Translations under genes and position numbers: made by a program
In this document: piece by piece, positions 34,731 through 43,847 of the stretch
Layout: each line of letters starts with the position of its first letter
Position numbering within the stretch: position 1 is the stretch's first letter
Notes under the pieces: generated by a model
The model's database searches: none
What the model saw: only the letters and a program-made list of their open reading frames with translations
Told to the model about the DNA's origin: nothing
Origin: an uncultured Holophaga sp.
GTDB lineage: Bacteria > Acidobacteriota > Holophagae > Holophagales > Holophagaceae
NCBI RefSeq assembly: GCF_963677305.1
Contig: NZ_OY781925.1
Location: forward strand, 1,327,001-1,391,000
Direction of reading: 5' to 3'
Length of the DNA: 64,000 nt

Positions 34731-35459
34731 CTACTCGATCCGCAGCGCGGCCTTGAGCTTTGGCGTGGCCCCTCGGCTGGCCTCGAGCTCGGAACCACCG
34801 GCCATGCGCACCAGGACCCGGGCGCCGCCGCCGGTGGAGCGGATGCCGAGCACCGCTTCGGGGCGGATCAGGAGGTGGCGGTGGATCCTCAGGAGTCCTG
34901 CCTCCGGGAAGAAGGCCTCCACCTCGCCAAGGGTTTTCCACTTGGTGCGGAAGCGCTCCCCGGCGAAGGCCCAGACCACCTGGTCCTCGACCTCGAAGTA
35001 GGCCGTCCGGCTGAGCTCCATGAAGAGCACCCCCGTGCCTGCCACCACCGGGTAGCGGGTGTTGGGGGCGCCTCTGTCCCCCTCCTGCCCAAGACGGCCC
35101 AGGGCCCGGCGGATCTTGGCCAGGGACTTCACCAGGCGCTCGGTGGTGACGGGCTTCAGGAGGAAGTCCACCGCATCCAGGCTGAAGGCCTCCACGGCGT
35201 GCTCGGCGTAGGCCGTGACGAAGACCACGGGCAGCTCCGGGTCGATGGAGGCCCGCAGGTTGAGACCGTCCAGTCCCGGCATCTGGATGTCCAGGAAGAG
35301 GGCGTCCACCTCGGGGTCCGTGGCGAGCCACTCCTCCACCTCCAGGCCGTTGGCGAAGCTGGCTACCACCTCACAGCCGCAGTCCTGGAGCAGGCGCAGC
35401 AGGCGCCGCTGGTTCATGGGCTCGTCCTCGGCCACGGCAATGCGAAGGGCTGTGGTCAT
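34731..35459 (-). CDS. LytTR-family response regulator
   Basis: 242 residues. The receiver domain (about 1-120) reads [19 protein letters not shown] with Asp in [15 protein letters not shown], then [14 protein letters not shown] and DFLLKPV. A LytTR DNA-binding domain covers about 140-242, with [14 protein letters not shown] and [15 protein letters not shown]. LytTR domains bind direct repeats of about 21-bp period. The start overlaps the kinase stop (ATGA). It is the last gene of an export operon, so the transporter and its sensor are made together. Confidence 0.93.
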   Translation of the reverse strand: MTTALRIAVAEDEPMNQRRLLRLLQDCGCEVVASFANGLEVEEWLATDPEVDALFLDIQMPGLDGLNLRASIDPELPVVFVTAYAEHAVEAFSLDAVDFLLKPVTTERLVKSLAKIRRALGRLGQEGDRGAPNTRYPVVAGTGVLFMELSRTAYFEVEDQVVWAFAGERFRTKWKTLGEVEAFFPEAGLLRIHRHLLIRPEAVLGIRSTGGGARVLVRMAGGSELEASRGATPKLKAALRIE

Positions 35460-36529
35460 GAAGTCCACCTCCAAGCGAGAGAGAGCCGGGCGACGACCCA
35501 GTCGCCCTCCTGTGCGAGGGTGAAGCGGGGTGCATGGGCCGGCAGGAGGGTGAGGCGTTCCCGGAGGTTCCCAAGGCCCGTGCCCGCCGCGGCTCCGGCA
35601 CGCAAGGCGGTGCCGGTGTTGGCGACTTCCAGGATGAGGCTGTCCTTTGTGCGGCTGAGGGTGATGCGGAGCTGGCCACCCGCGGGGGCGGTGGCGATCC
35701 CGTGCTTGATGGCGTTTTCCACCAGGGGCTGCAGGAGGAGGGGCGGCACTTCCACCGCATCCGCCCAGTCTGGCCAGACCCACTGGACCTGGAGGCGGTC
35801 CAGGAGACGGATGGCCTCGATGTCCAGGTAGCGCTTGAGCAGAGCCCGCTCCCGGCGCAGGGGCACCTGAAGGGCCGAACCGTGGCGGGTCAGCTCCCGG
35901 TACATCTCCACCAGGCCCACCAGGGCCTCTTCGGCGGCGTCCGGGTCCTCGTGGACCAGCTCCGTGATGCCCCCCAGGGTATTGAAGAGCACGTGGGGGT
36001 TGAGCTGGGCCTGCAGGGCCTGGGCCCGGGCCTGCTCCGCCAGGCTGCGGGCTTCCCGCTCGGCGGCCTCCGCCCCCTCCTTGTCCGCCAGGAACCAGCC
36101 CAGGATCAGGGCCATGGGATAGGTGAAGAAGAAGAGCCCCCACTCCGGACGCAGTTCGGCCTGCAGCCTGCCCAGGCCGAGGTGGATGACCTGGCGTTCC
36201 GGGCTGCCGAGATGGGCGGTGGACATCATCAGCCAGGTGAGCGCCAGGAGCCAGAGGGCATTCCAGGGAAGAGCCTGCAGCAGGCCCCTGAGGGGCGCTG
36301 CCTGCTTGCGGGCATCCCCGGTCCAGAGCCAGGGCAGGGGACCCAGGGCCACGATGAAGGTCACGAAGACGAAGGGGACCAGAAGCTCCAGGCCCAGAGA
36401 GAGTCCCTTGGGAAGGTTGGTCACCAGCCGCAGGGCCGCCCAGATCAGCCCATAGGCGCAGATGGCGCCCCAGGTGGAAGGGGTGCGGAACTTGTGGAGC
36501 GTGGAAGAGGGGAAGTCTCGGAGTCGCAT
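35456..36529 (-). CDS. LytS/YehU-type membrane histidine kinase
   Basis: 357 residues. Four N-terminal membrane helices (about 20-155) are followed by a coiled linker and the short kinase domain. The phospho-acceptor His is in [19 protein letters not shown] near residue 178. The ATP lid starts at [20 protein letters not shown] and continues with [14 protein letters not shown]. This is the 5TM/LytS-type His_kinase family that pairs with LytTR regulators, and such a regulator overlaps its stop. No extracellular sensor domain is visible, so a membrane-borne or lipid-like signal is possible. Confidence 0.92.
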   Translation of the reverse strand: MRLRDFPSSTLHKFRTPSTWGAICAYGLIWAALRLVTNLPKGLSLGLELLVPFVFVTFIVALGPLPWLWTGDARKQAAPLRGLLQALPWNALWLLALTWLMMSTAHLGSPERQVIHLGLGRLQAELRPEWGLFFFTYPMALILGWFLADKEGAEAAEREARSLAEQARAQALQAQLNPHVLFNTLGGITELVHEDPDAAEEALVGLVEMYRELTRHGSALQVPLRRERALLKRYLDIEAIRLLDRLQVQWVWPDWADAVEVPPLLLQPLVENAIKHGIATAPAGGQLRITLSRTKDSLILEVANTGTALRAGAAAGTGLGNLRERLTLLPAHAPRFTLAQEGDWVVARLSLAWRWTS

Positions 36530-36545
36530 GGCAGCTCTGGCCTGT

Positions 36546-37358
36546 TCAGAAATGGTAGTGAATACCCAGTCCTGCTGAAATGCTGTTTTGCCGGCGTACC
36601 AGGGGGCTTTCGGCGGCCTTGGGCATCAGGTGGGTGGCTGTGGTCATGCTCATCAGGTTCCAATGGTCGGTCAGCCGGTAGCCTGCCATCAACCCGAGGT
36701 CTGCCTGGCTGAGGCCGCCTGCGGGCTGGTAGAGGCGGTCCTCTCCGGCGCGGAGCCGGGTATCTCCACTGGCGATCAGGGATTGCCGGGCGGCTGCCTG
36801 GGTGCCATTCACGCCGAACTGATAGGCCATGCCCTTGCGGTTGGCAGCGCTGATCGAGGCCTGGAGACCCGTCATCCAACGGGGACCGAGGCGCAGGTGG
36901 AGGCCACTCCCGAGCTTGAAGCGGTCGCCCGACTCGGCGTGGAGCCCATGCCCACCGGACAGCGAGAACTCCACCGGCCCCAGGTGGCAACTCAGAGCCG
37001 TGCCGCCCCAGAGGTTGTCCCGCTGCTTGCCCATGCCCGCCAGGACATCGGCCTGGTTTTCCTTCCGCCCCTGGGCATAGCCCAGCCCCAGGTCCCAGGT
37101 GAAGGGGCCGTATTCCATCGCGCGGACGCCCACACCCAGTCCAAGGACTGCCGGATTGCTGCCGAGGAAGAGCCGGCGCTTGTAATCGGCTTTGAAAAAG
37201 GGAAGAACCTTCAGGCCGCTTTCATCAGAGCCTGGGACCTTCGGGCCCGAGGCTCCCAGCAGGCCCACACTCAGGTCCCAACCCCCCTGGGGTGGAGGCC
37301 CCTGGGGGGTGTCACCGGCCAAGGCCGGGAGGGCGAGGGCGAAGCAGAGTCGCTTCAT
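36546..37358 (-). CDS. MipA/OmpV-family outer-membrane protein
   Basis: 270 residues with a short signal (LCFALALPALAG) and a beta-barrel pattern ending in the outer-membrane C-terminal Phe (GLGIHYHF). VLGLGVGVRAMEYG, AGYRLTDHWNLM and LVRRQNSISAGLGI fit the MipA/OmpV family, some of which scaffold murein synthesis or form small porins. It sits between the TolC-like gene (4-base overlap) and the kinase gene, so it is likely part of the same envelope-stress export unit. Confidence 0.75.
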   Translation of the reverse strand: MKRLCFALALPALAGDTPQGPPPQGGWDLSVGLLGASGPKVPGSDESGLKVLPFFKADYKRRLFLGSNPAVLGLGVGVRAMEYGPFTWDLGLGYAQGRKENQADVLAGMGKQRDNLWGGTALSCHLGPVEFSLSGGHGLHAESGDRFKLGSGLHLRLGPRWMTGLQASISAANRKGMAYQFGVNGTQAAARQSLIASGDTRLRAGEDRLYQPAGGLSQADLGLMAGYRLTDHWNLMSMTTATHLMPKAAESPLVRRQNSISAGLGIHYHF

Positions 37359-38749
37359 GCCGCCTTCCAGCCGCCGCCCAGGGCCTTGTAGAGGCTCACC
37401 AGATTGGTCAGGAGCTTGGCATCGGACAGGCTCAGGCTGTTCTGGGCGCTCTGGAGCGTCGTCTGGGCGGTGAGGACATCGATGAAGTTGATGAGGCCGC
37501 GGCGGTAGCGCTCCTGGGCGAGCTCCAGGGCCTCCTGGCTGTACTTCACCGATTCGGCCAGGGTGGCATGACGGGTCTTTTCGGCGGCGTAGCTGGCCAG
37601 GGCGTTCTCCACATCCTCCAGGGCCGTGTGGTACGAGGCCTGGAAGGCAGCCAGGTCCTCCTGGTAGATGGCCTGGTCCTTGGCCACGGCGGCCTTGACG
37701 CTTCCCCGGTTGAAGATGGGCAGGCTGAGGCCGGGGACGATGGAGGCATACTTGCTGGAGGCTTTGGCGAAGCTGGCGCTGCTCAGGCTCTCCAGGCCCA
37801 GGCCCAGGGTGAGGTCGAACTTGGGATAAAGATCCGCCCTGGCAACGCCCACATCCGCCATGGCGGCGGCCAGGTTGCGTTCGGCCTTGCGGAGGTCGGG
37901 TCGCCGGGAGAGCAGCTCTGAGGGCAGGCCGGTGGTGATCACGCCCTCGATGGAGGGCAGGGCTTTGACGGGGGAGAGCTCCGCCGTGAGGGCTGTGGGG
38001 TCCTGGCCCAGGAGAAGGCTCAGGCGGTGGATGTACTGGGCCACCTCCGCCTCATAGGTGGGGATATCTGACTGGGTGCTGGCGAGTTGAGCCTTGGCCT
38101 GGGCCACGTCCAGGCGGGTCACCAGGCCCAGGCGGAAGCGTTCCTCCGTGACCTCGGTGGTCTGGCGCTGGACCTCGGCGTTTTTCCGGGCGATCTCCAG
38201 CTGGGCCTGGCTGCTCCGCAGGGAGATGTAGTTGGTGGCCACATCCCCCTGAAGGGTCAGGACAGTGGCCCCCAGGTCCTCCACGCTGGCCTCCAGGCGG
38301 GCCTGGGCGGCCTCCCGGGCCTTCCGCTTGCCGCCGAAGAGATCGATTTCCCAGGAGGCGTCGAAGCCGGCCTGATAGAGGGAGTAAGTGGAGGTGACCG
38401 AGGAACTCGCGTTCTGGCTGGGCTTTTCCCGGGTCATGGAGGCTGTCGCGTTGACCGAGGGCCACTGGTCGGCCTTGGCGCTCCCCAGGGTGGCCCGGGC
38501 CTGGAGGATGCGGGCCTGGGCCTGGGTCACATCCAGACTTCCGGCGACCGCCCGGCTCATGAGGCTGTCCAGTTCGGGATCCTGGAACTGCTTCCACCAC
38601 GCCGTGGCCTCGAGGCCCTGGGCCTCCTGAGTGTCCCCGTGGGTGAAGGTGGCCGGGCTGGCCAGCTTGGGCTTCTGATACTCGGTCTGGACCTTGCAGC
38701 CGGTGGCCAGCAGCAGGGTGCCGAGGGCGGCGGGCAGGAGGGTCTTCAC
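37355..38749 (-). CDS. TolC/NodT-type outer-membrane efflux lipoprotein
   Basis: 464 residues. The lipobox LLLATGC follows a signal helix. The body is two homologous helical halves: the first with LDVTQAQARILQARATLGSAKADQWPSVN and the second with RPDLRKAERNLAAAMADVGVARADLYPKFDL, the repeats that build the TolC trimeric tunnel. Ends VSLYKALGGGWKAA, as in NodT proteins. The start is GTG, overlapping the stop of the membrane-fusion gene (GTGA). Confidence 0.92.
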   Translation of the reverse strand: MKTLLPAALGTLLLATGCKVQTEYQKPKLASPATFTHGDTQEAQGLEATAWWKQFQDPELDSLMSRAVAGSLDVTQAQARILQARATLGSAKADQWPSVNATASMTREKPSQNASSSVTSTYSLYQAGFDASWEIDLFGGKRKAREAAQARLEASVEDLGATVLTLQGDVATNYISLRSSQAQLEIARKNAEVQRQTTEVTEERFRLGLVTRLDVAQAKAQLASTQSDIPTYEAEVAQYIHRLSLLLGQDPTALTAELSPVKALPSIEGVITTGLPSELLSRRPDLRKAERNLAAAMADVGVARADLYPKFDLTLGLGLESLSSASFAKASSKYASIVPGLSLPIFNRGSVKAAVAKDQAIYQEDLAAFQASYHTALEDVENALASYAAEKTRHATLAESVKYSQEALELAQERYRRGLINFIDVLTAQTTLQSAQNSLSLSDAKLLTNLVSLYKALGGGWKAA

Positions 38750-39693
38750 TGGGCGCTCCCATTGGTCTTGGGGGTCTCGATGACCACATCCACCTGCTGG
38801 CCCACGTAGACCGGGAGGGTCTTGCGGTCGAAGCTGTAGATCACCTGGAGGACCCGGGTGTCGACCCGTTCGGTGCTGTCACCGGTGAGGGAGGTCTTGG
38901 GAGTGACGTAGGGCTCGACCCGCACGAACTTGACCTCGGATTTGATGTCCTTGTTGCCCCGGAGGAAGGCCGTGGCCCGGGTCCCGGCCTGGAAGCGCCA
39001 GGCGTCGTTCTCGTCGATGTCCACCCGGATGTGCAGGATGTTCTGGGTGCCCAGGCGCAGGAGGGGGGTGTCCAGGACCCCAGTGGCGGCGTACTCGCCG
39101 GGCCGCACGTTCACCTGCAGCACCTCACCGGCCATGGGGGCCCGGGCGGTCAGGCGGTCCAGGGTGGACTGGGCGGCCGTCAGGTTGGCCTTGGCATACT
39201 GAAGGGCCGCCCGGGCGCTCTGGACCTTGGCATCGCCCAGGGCAGCGGCGTTCTGACGCTGTTGGATGGTATCGACGCTCACGGCGCTGGCTTTGGCGTC
39301 CTTGACCAGGGCGTACTGGGCGTCGGTGTCCTTCTTGGAAGCCAGGGCCTCCGCCAGGGCGCCCTCCGCTTCCTGGACCGCGCCCTGCTTCACGGCGATA
39401 TCGGCCCGCTGCTCCCGGTCATCGATCTGGAAGAGGGCTTGGCCCGCCTTGACCTGGTCCCCCACCTTCACGAAGACGGTCTTGACGATGCCCGCGATGG
39501 AGGTGCCGATGCTGATGTTGTCGTTGCTGGCCTCCACCAGGCCGGCGCCGCCCACGTAGTTGGTGTAGGGGGCTTCCGCCGGCTGGGCCACGGGCACGGG
39601 GGCGGGCTTCTTGGTGGCGCTCTTCAGGGCGACGGTGCCAGCGAGCAGGAGGCCGATGCCGGCGGCGATGGGGATGAGCTTGGGCTTCTTCAT
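38746..39693 (-). CDS. HlyD/RND-type periplasmic membrane-fusion protein
   Basis: 315 residues. One N-terminal helix (LIPIAAGIGLLLAGTVAL), a lipoyl half with VFVKVGDQVKAGQALFQIDDRE, a helical hairpin (about 105-180), and the second lipoyl/barrel part (PMAGEVLQVNVRPGEYA). It ends with a beta-barrel strand, QVDVVIETPKTN. It links the ABC transporter in the inner membrane to the TolC-like channel. It lies between the ATPase and the TolC gene. Confidence 0.92.
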   Translation of the reverse strand: MKKPKLIPIAAGIGLLLAGTVALKSATKKPAPVPVAQPAEAPYTNYVGGAGLVEASNDNISIGTSIAGIVKTVFVKVGDQVKAGQALFQIDDREQRADIAVKQGAVQEAEGALAEALASKKDTDAQYALVKDAKASAVSVDTIQQRQNAAALGDAKVQSARAALQYAKANLTAAQSTLDRLTARAPMAGEVLQVNVRPGEYAATGVLDTPLLRLGTQNILHIRVDIDENDAWRFQAGTRATAFLRGNKDIKSEVKFVRVEPYVTPKTSLTGDSTERVDTRVLQVIYSFDRKTLPVYVGQQVDVVIETPKTNGSAQ

Positions 39694-39724
39694 GGTTTGA
39701 CCTCTTCAGATGGATGCGTTCAGA

Positions 39725-40426
39725 TCAGTGGCTCAGGCGCTGGTCCTCGATGCGCACGATGTGGCCGTCATCGACGTGGGCGATGCGGTCGGCGAACTCG
39801 AAGATGCGGGCGTCATGGGTGACGATGACCAGGGCGCGGTCGCCCTTCATGGCCAGGCTGCGCAGGATGCCCATGACCCGGTTGCCGGTGATGTGGTCCA
39901 GGGCGGAGGTGGGCTCGTCGCAGACCACCAGCTTGGGATCGTGGACCAGGGCCCGGGCGATGGCCACCCGCTGCTGCTGACCGCCGGAGAGCTGGCCTGG
40001 CAGAGCGTTCACTTTGGATTCCAGCCCCACCTCAGTGAGGCACTCCACGGCCCGGGCCAGGGCTGCCTCCTGCCTCTCGCCGTTGATAAGCAGAGGGATG
40101 GCCACGTTCTCGGCGACGGTGAGGGTGGGGATCAGGTTGAAGGCCTGGAAGACGAAGCCGATGTGCTTGCCCCGGAAGCGGACCCGAGCGTTCTCCGAGA
40201 GCTCCTTGAGGTCCTGTCCCATGAGGCGGCAGGTGCCTGAAGTCTGGTCCAGGATGCCGGCCATGATGGAGATGAGGGTGGTCTTGCCGCAACCGGAAGG
40301 GCCCACGAGCATGAGCAGCTCGCCCGGGTGGACCTCCAGGTCCACGCCCCTGAGGGCCTGCACCTGGGTGTCTCCGGTGCCGTAGGTCTTGGTGATGGCG
40401 TTGCACTCGATGGCGGGAACAGACAT
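39725..40426 (-). CDS. ABC transporter ATP-binding protein (MacB/LolD/DevA-like)
   Basis: 233 residues with Walker A LVGPSGCGKTTLISIM, Q-loop GFVFQAFNLIPTLTV, signature LSGGQQQRVAIARALVHDPK, and Walker B KLVVCDEPTSALD. The short form and the LIPTLTVAENV motif are typical of the MacB/LolD subfamily that drives FtsX-type permeases. It starts 3 bases after the permease stop. Confidence 0.95.
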   Translation of the reverse strand: MSVPAIECNAITKTYGTGDTQVQALRGVDLEVHPGELLMLVGPSGCGKTTLISIMAGILDQTSGTCRLMGQDLKELSENARVRFRGKHIGFVFQAFNLIPTLTVAENVAIPLLINGERQEAALARAVECLTEVGLESKVNALPGQLSGGQQQRVAIARALVHDPKLVVCDEPTSALDHITGNRVMGILRSLAMKGDRALVIVTHDARIFEFADRIAHVDDGHIVRIEDQRLSH

Positions 40427-40429
40427 GGC

Positions 40430-41590
40430 CTACCCCTTGAAGACGATGGCGGGTTCGAGTTTCATGACCTTGCGGATGCTGATGAGGGATGCCATCAGGA
40501 CGATGACCAGCACCGCGGTCCCGGAACCCAGGAGAAGCGGGAAGTTGAGGGTCGTCTGGAGCCCGTTGCCCCCGCTCTGGAGGAGGATGAAGAAGGCCGA
40601 GATGCCCGCCCCGATGCCGAAGCCGATGAGGCCTACCACCACGGCCTGCAGCAGGATCATCCGCCGGAGCGTGGCATTGGGGGTGCCCATGGCCTTGAAG
40701 ACCCCGAAGTGGCGCAGGTTGTCCAGGGTGAAGTTGTAGAAGATCTGCCCTGTCACCGCGGCGCCCACCACGAAGCCGATGAGGACCACGAAGCCGAAGT
40801 TCATGATGATGCCGGTGTTCTTGACCATGTATTCCAGGTTCTTGGCCTTGAACTCCTCGGTGGTGTAGGCCTTGAGCCCGGTCTGCTGGGTGATCCGACG
40901 CGCCACGGCGTCCGGGTTTTCTCCGGTCTTGGCCTTGGCCAGCACGTAGGTCATGAGCTTGCGTTCACTGAGCGCGTAAGTCTTGGCCCGGGTGTAGGTG
41001 GTGTAGATGATGGGCTGGGACTGAAAGCCCTGGGTGGCCTGGGCGATACCCACGATCACGGCCCGCTTCTCGTTGATCTCCACGCTGTCGCCGATCTTCA
41101 GGGGAATGGGCTTCCCGGTGGCGGGATCCGTGCGGGCCAGGCGGCCCTCGGCCCCGGCCTTGTCCACAATGACGGCGTCGGGTCGGCGCAGGTCCTCCAG
41201 CTTGCCCTTCAGGATCTTGGGGGGGCCGGCGATGAGGGTGGCGTCATCCAGGCCGACGATCTGGGACTGGACACTTTCGCCATTGGCCATGCGCACCTTC
41301 TGGGCTCCCCGATAGAAGGGGATGGCCCAGGCCACCCCCGGGACGCCCCGGACCCGGTACATCTGGGTGTCCATCATGGCCTTGGAGTCGTCGAAGTTCT
41401 TCACCGCCGGGTCCATGACCCAGAGATCCGGCCCCGAGACGTCGTTGAGGACGCTGTTCACTTCCTTGAGGATGGAGATCAGCATGCCCGGCTGCTGGAT
41501 CATCAGCAGGGTGGCCAGGGCGATCCCGGTGACGATGCCGAGGTACTTGCCCCGGTCCCCGAAGAGCATCTTGAGTGCGACACGGAACAC
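40430..41590 (-). CDS. ABC transporter permease, FtsX/DevC-like
   Basis: 386 residues. One N-terminal helix (YLGIVTGIALATLLMIQQPG), a periplasmic domain of about 230 residues (GPDLWVMDPAVKNF, RGVPGVAWAIPFYRG), then three helices (GFVVLIGFVVGAAVTGQIFYNF, GLIGFGIGAGISAFFIL, LVIVLMASLISIRKVMKLEPAIVF). The layout and DNLRHFGVFKAMGTPN match DevC/MacB-type permeases. Start is GTG at 41590 with GGAAGG upstream. First gene of the export operon ending at 34731. Confidence 0.92.
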   Translation of the reverse strand: MFRVALKMLFGDRGKYLGIVTGIALATLLMIQQPGMLISILKEVNSVLNDVSGPDLWVMDPAVKNFDDSKAMMDTQMYRVRGVPGVAWAIPFYRGAQKVRMANGESVQSQIVGLDDATLIAGPPKILKGKLEDLRRPDAVIVDKAGAEGRLARTDPATGKPIPLKIGDSVEINEKRAVIVGIAQATQGFQSQPIIYTTYTRAKTYALSERKLMTYVLAKAKTGENPDAVARRITQQTGLKAYTTEEFKAKNLEYMVKNTGIIMNFGFVVLIGFVVGAAVTGQIFYNFTLDNLRHFGVFKAMGTPNATLRRMILLQAVVVGLIGFGIGAGISAFFILLQSGGNGLQTTLNFPLLLGSGTAVLVIVLMASLISIRKVMKLEPAIVFKG

Positions 41591-41691
41591 TGCGCCTTCC
41601 TTTCCTGGTGAGGACCGCCGAGGCGTCCTGCGACCATTCTGGGAAGGGGTCCCCGCTGGGGGAGGAGAGGGATTGCCAACGACCGGGTGCC

Positions 41692-41727
41692 GTTGACGAG
41701 CTGCAGTTCAGGGTTGATGAGCTGCAG
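41692..41727. promoter_or_regulatory. direct repeats of 21-bp period, candidate LytTR site
   Basis: GTTGACGAGCTGCAG (41692-41706) and GTTGATGAGCTGCAG (41713-41727) differ at one base and are spaced exactly 21 bp. Each starts with a GTTGA core like that of LytTR sites (direct repeats of about 9 bp with 12-13 bp between). They lie 102-137 bases upstream of the operon that encodes the LytTR regulator, partly over the end of the preceding gene. Confidence 0.45.
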
Positions 41728-42490
41728 GAGTCTTCAGACGCTGCAGTTCGGACCTCACGGTCTCGGTGCACTCAGGGCAGATCCCGTGGGTGAACTCCGC
41801 TCCACTGCGGGCCTGGAGATAGCTTTCGACATGCTCCCAGTAGCCTCCATCATTGCGGATGCGCTTGCAGTGGGCGCAGATGGGGATGAGCCCCTCCAGG
41901 GTTCGGACCTGATCCAGGGCCGCCCGCAGCCCCCGGAGGGCCTCCCGCTGGCGTTCCAGGCGCTGCAGCAGGGCTGCCTTCATGCGATTGAGGAGGTGCT
42001 GGAGGGCGAAGGCGAAGAGGATCGCCAGGACGACATCGAAGAGCCAACTGGCAGCGCCCGGCCATCCCCCAACCCGGTGGGCCACCCAGCACCATGAGAT
42101 CAGGAGCAGTCCCTCAAAGGCGGCGAGGAAGCGGCGGCGCCCGAACACCCCTCCACAGGCCAGGGCCAGGAGCAGGGTAGAGGCGGTCTCCTGAAGACGC
42201 CCGTAGAGCCACAGCTGGGAGAGGGTCGTGACCAGCCCCAGGACCATCAGGCCGAAGGCCAGGCCATCGGGGTGGGCGATCCGGCGCGGGACGCGATGGA
42301 GCAGCAGGGCATAGGCGAGCACCCCGACGCCGCAGATGCCGGCATGCATCGCCAGCAGCCCCATGGGCCCAGGGCCGGGACCCCTGCTGAGACGCCAGGG
42401 GATCATCACCAGGAGGAAGATCCCCACTGCCGTGGCCCCGTTCCGGAGCCCGTGTATCCGCTGGTGATCGATGCTCCGCCGGGTGACCAT
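41708..42490 (-). CDS. membrane protein with C-terminal CxxC...CxxC cytosolic module
   Basis: 260 residues. About six hydrophobic helices cover residues 15-170. A coil follows (NRMKAALLQRLERQREAL), then LIPICAHCKRIRNDGGYWEHVESYL and HGICPECTETVRSEL. This Cys-paired C-terminal block is known from the ends of many PAS/response-regulator-type signalling proteins. Here it is attached to a membrane sensor-like domain with no recognised catalytic output. It starts 3 bases after the MFS gene stop on the same strand. Confidence 0.65.
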   Translation of the reverse strand: MVTRRSIDHQRIHGLRNGATAVGIFLLVMIPWRLSRGPGPGPMGLLAMHAGICGVGVLAYALLLHRVPRRIAHPDGLAFGLMVLGLVTTLSQLWLYGRLQETASTLLLALACGGVFGRRRFLAAFEGLLLISWCWVAHRVGGWPGAASWLFDVVLAILFAFALQHLLNRMKAALLQRLERQREALRGLRAALDQVRTLEGLIPICAHCKRIRNDGGYWEHVESYLQARSGAEFTHGICPECTETVRSELQRLKTPAAHQP

Positions 42491-42493
42491 CCC

Positions 42494-43690
42494 TCAGCCT
42501 CTGCCTGCAGACCGGGGTGTGGCCAGCATGAAGAGTATGGCCAGCCCGGCGCAGGCCGTCATGCCGATGACCATGGGCTGAAGGGTGCCGTTGCTGAGGC
42601 TGGAGACCAGGGCGGAGGCCAGGGCACTGAGGGCCATCATGATGGCTCCGCTCAGGGCCGAGGCACTGCCGGCGCGCTCGGGGAAGGGCACCAGGGAGAG
42701 CGCGGCGGCGTTGGGGAAGACCACGCCCTGGGTCACCAGGAAGAGCCAGATCAGGATCATGCAGGGGATCGCCCCCAGGCCCAGCCAGCCGCCGCCGAGG
42801 GCCACCACCACGCTGAGCCCCAGCTGGAACCAGAGGGCCGTCGCGGTGATGCGCGCCATACCGGTCTTCCGGAGCAGGGGCACATTGAGCTGCCCTCCGA
42901 GGATGAAGCCGATGGCGTTGATTCCGAAGGCCCAGGCGAAGTGGGCCTCGGAGAGTCCGAAGACCTTCATGTAGACGAAGGGCGAAGCGGCGATATAGGC
43001 CAGGAGCCCGGCATTGGCCCAGTTGCCCGCCATGCTGTAGGTCAGGAAGGTCCGCTCCTTCAGCAGGGCGCCGTAGGCGGCCAGGACCCGGCCGGGGTGC
43101 AGGGGAACCTGGCGGTCATTGCGGCGGTCCATCGCCAGGAGCCCCCAGGTGCCCAGGAAGAGCACCAGGGCGAAGCAGGCCTGGAGGTGGAAGATCGCCC
43201 GCCAGCCGAAGTGGAGGGAGATCCAGCCGCCCACCGAGGGGGCCAGCACCGGGGCCAGGCCCATGACCAGCATCAGGGAGGAGAAGACCCGACTGGCCTC
43301 TTCAGCGAAGAGGTCAACCACCAGGGCCCGGCCGGCCACCATGCCGACGCAGCCCCCTGCCGCCTGGAGGAAGCGCCAGGCGATCAGGCTCCGGATCCCT
43401 GGGGCCAGGGCGCAGCCCAGGGAGGCCACCAGCAGGATGCCCATGCCCCAGAGGAGGGGGGTCTTCCTGCCGAAGCGGTCGAGGATGGGGCCGTAGGCCA
43501 GCTGGCCCAGGCAGATGCCCAGGAAATAGGAGGAGAGGGAGAGGCCCACCCGGGGCACGGTGGTGCCCAGACTGGTGGCCATCTGTCCGAAGGCGGGCAG
43601 GTAGCTGTCGATGCAGAAGGGGGCGACGGCGGAGAGTCCGCCCAGCAGCACGATGAGGACGCGGCGGCGGCTCGGGGAGAATGAAGGCAT
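42494..43690 (-). CDS. MFS drug-resistance transporter, Bcr/CflA type
   Basis: 398 residues and 12 predicted helices. FCIDSYLPAFGQMATSLG in the first loop and QLAYGPILDRFGRKTPLLWGM between helices 2 and 3 are the drug:H+ antiporter-1 (Bcr/CflA) signatures. LAPVLAPSVGGWISLHFGWRAIF is the antiporter motif C region. It should export small amphipathic drugs using proton flow. Starts with ATG at 43690. Confidence 0.9.
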   Translation of the reverse strand: MPSFSPSRRRVLIVLLGGLSAVAPFCIDSYLPAFGQMATSLGTTVPRVGLSLSSYFLGICLGQLAYGPILDRFGRKTPLLWGMGILLVASLGCALAPGIRSLIAWRFLQAAGGCVGMVAGRALVVDLFAEEASRVFSSLMLVMGLAPVLAPSVGGWISLHFGWRAIFHLQACFALVLFLGTWGLLAMDRRNDRQVPLHPGRVLAAYGALLKERTFLTYSMAGNWANAGLLAYIAASPFVYMKVFGLSEAHFAWAFGINAIGFILGGQLNVPLLRKTGMARITATALWFQLGLSVVVALGGGWLGLGAIPCMILIWLFLVTQGVVFPNAAALSLVPFPERAGSASALSGAIMMALSALASALVSSLSNGTLQPMVIGMTACAGLAILFMLATPRSAGRG

Positions 43691-43847
43691 AGGGCTTCCA
43701 GGCGAAGGGGTGATCCGGGGACTCGGGCTGGGTGTGCGCGGGCAGGGCCCGCCCGCCCCGCCTTACCAGGGGCCGATCTTCACCCGTCCCAGCTCCATGC
43801 CGTCCATCCTGACCATTCTATCCGCTTTGGGTTGGGGTGATGGCGGA

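Noticed and set aside
43763..43816. 17-codon frame (MVRMDGMELGRVKIGPW) in the gap between aat and the MFS gene
   Set aside because: Very short, no ribosome site, and a -10-like TAGAAT overlaps the start. Not enough to call a gene.
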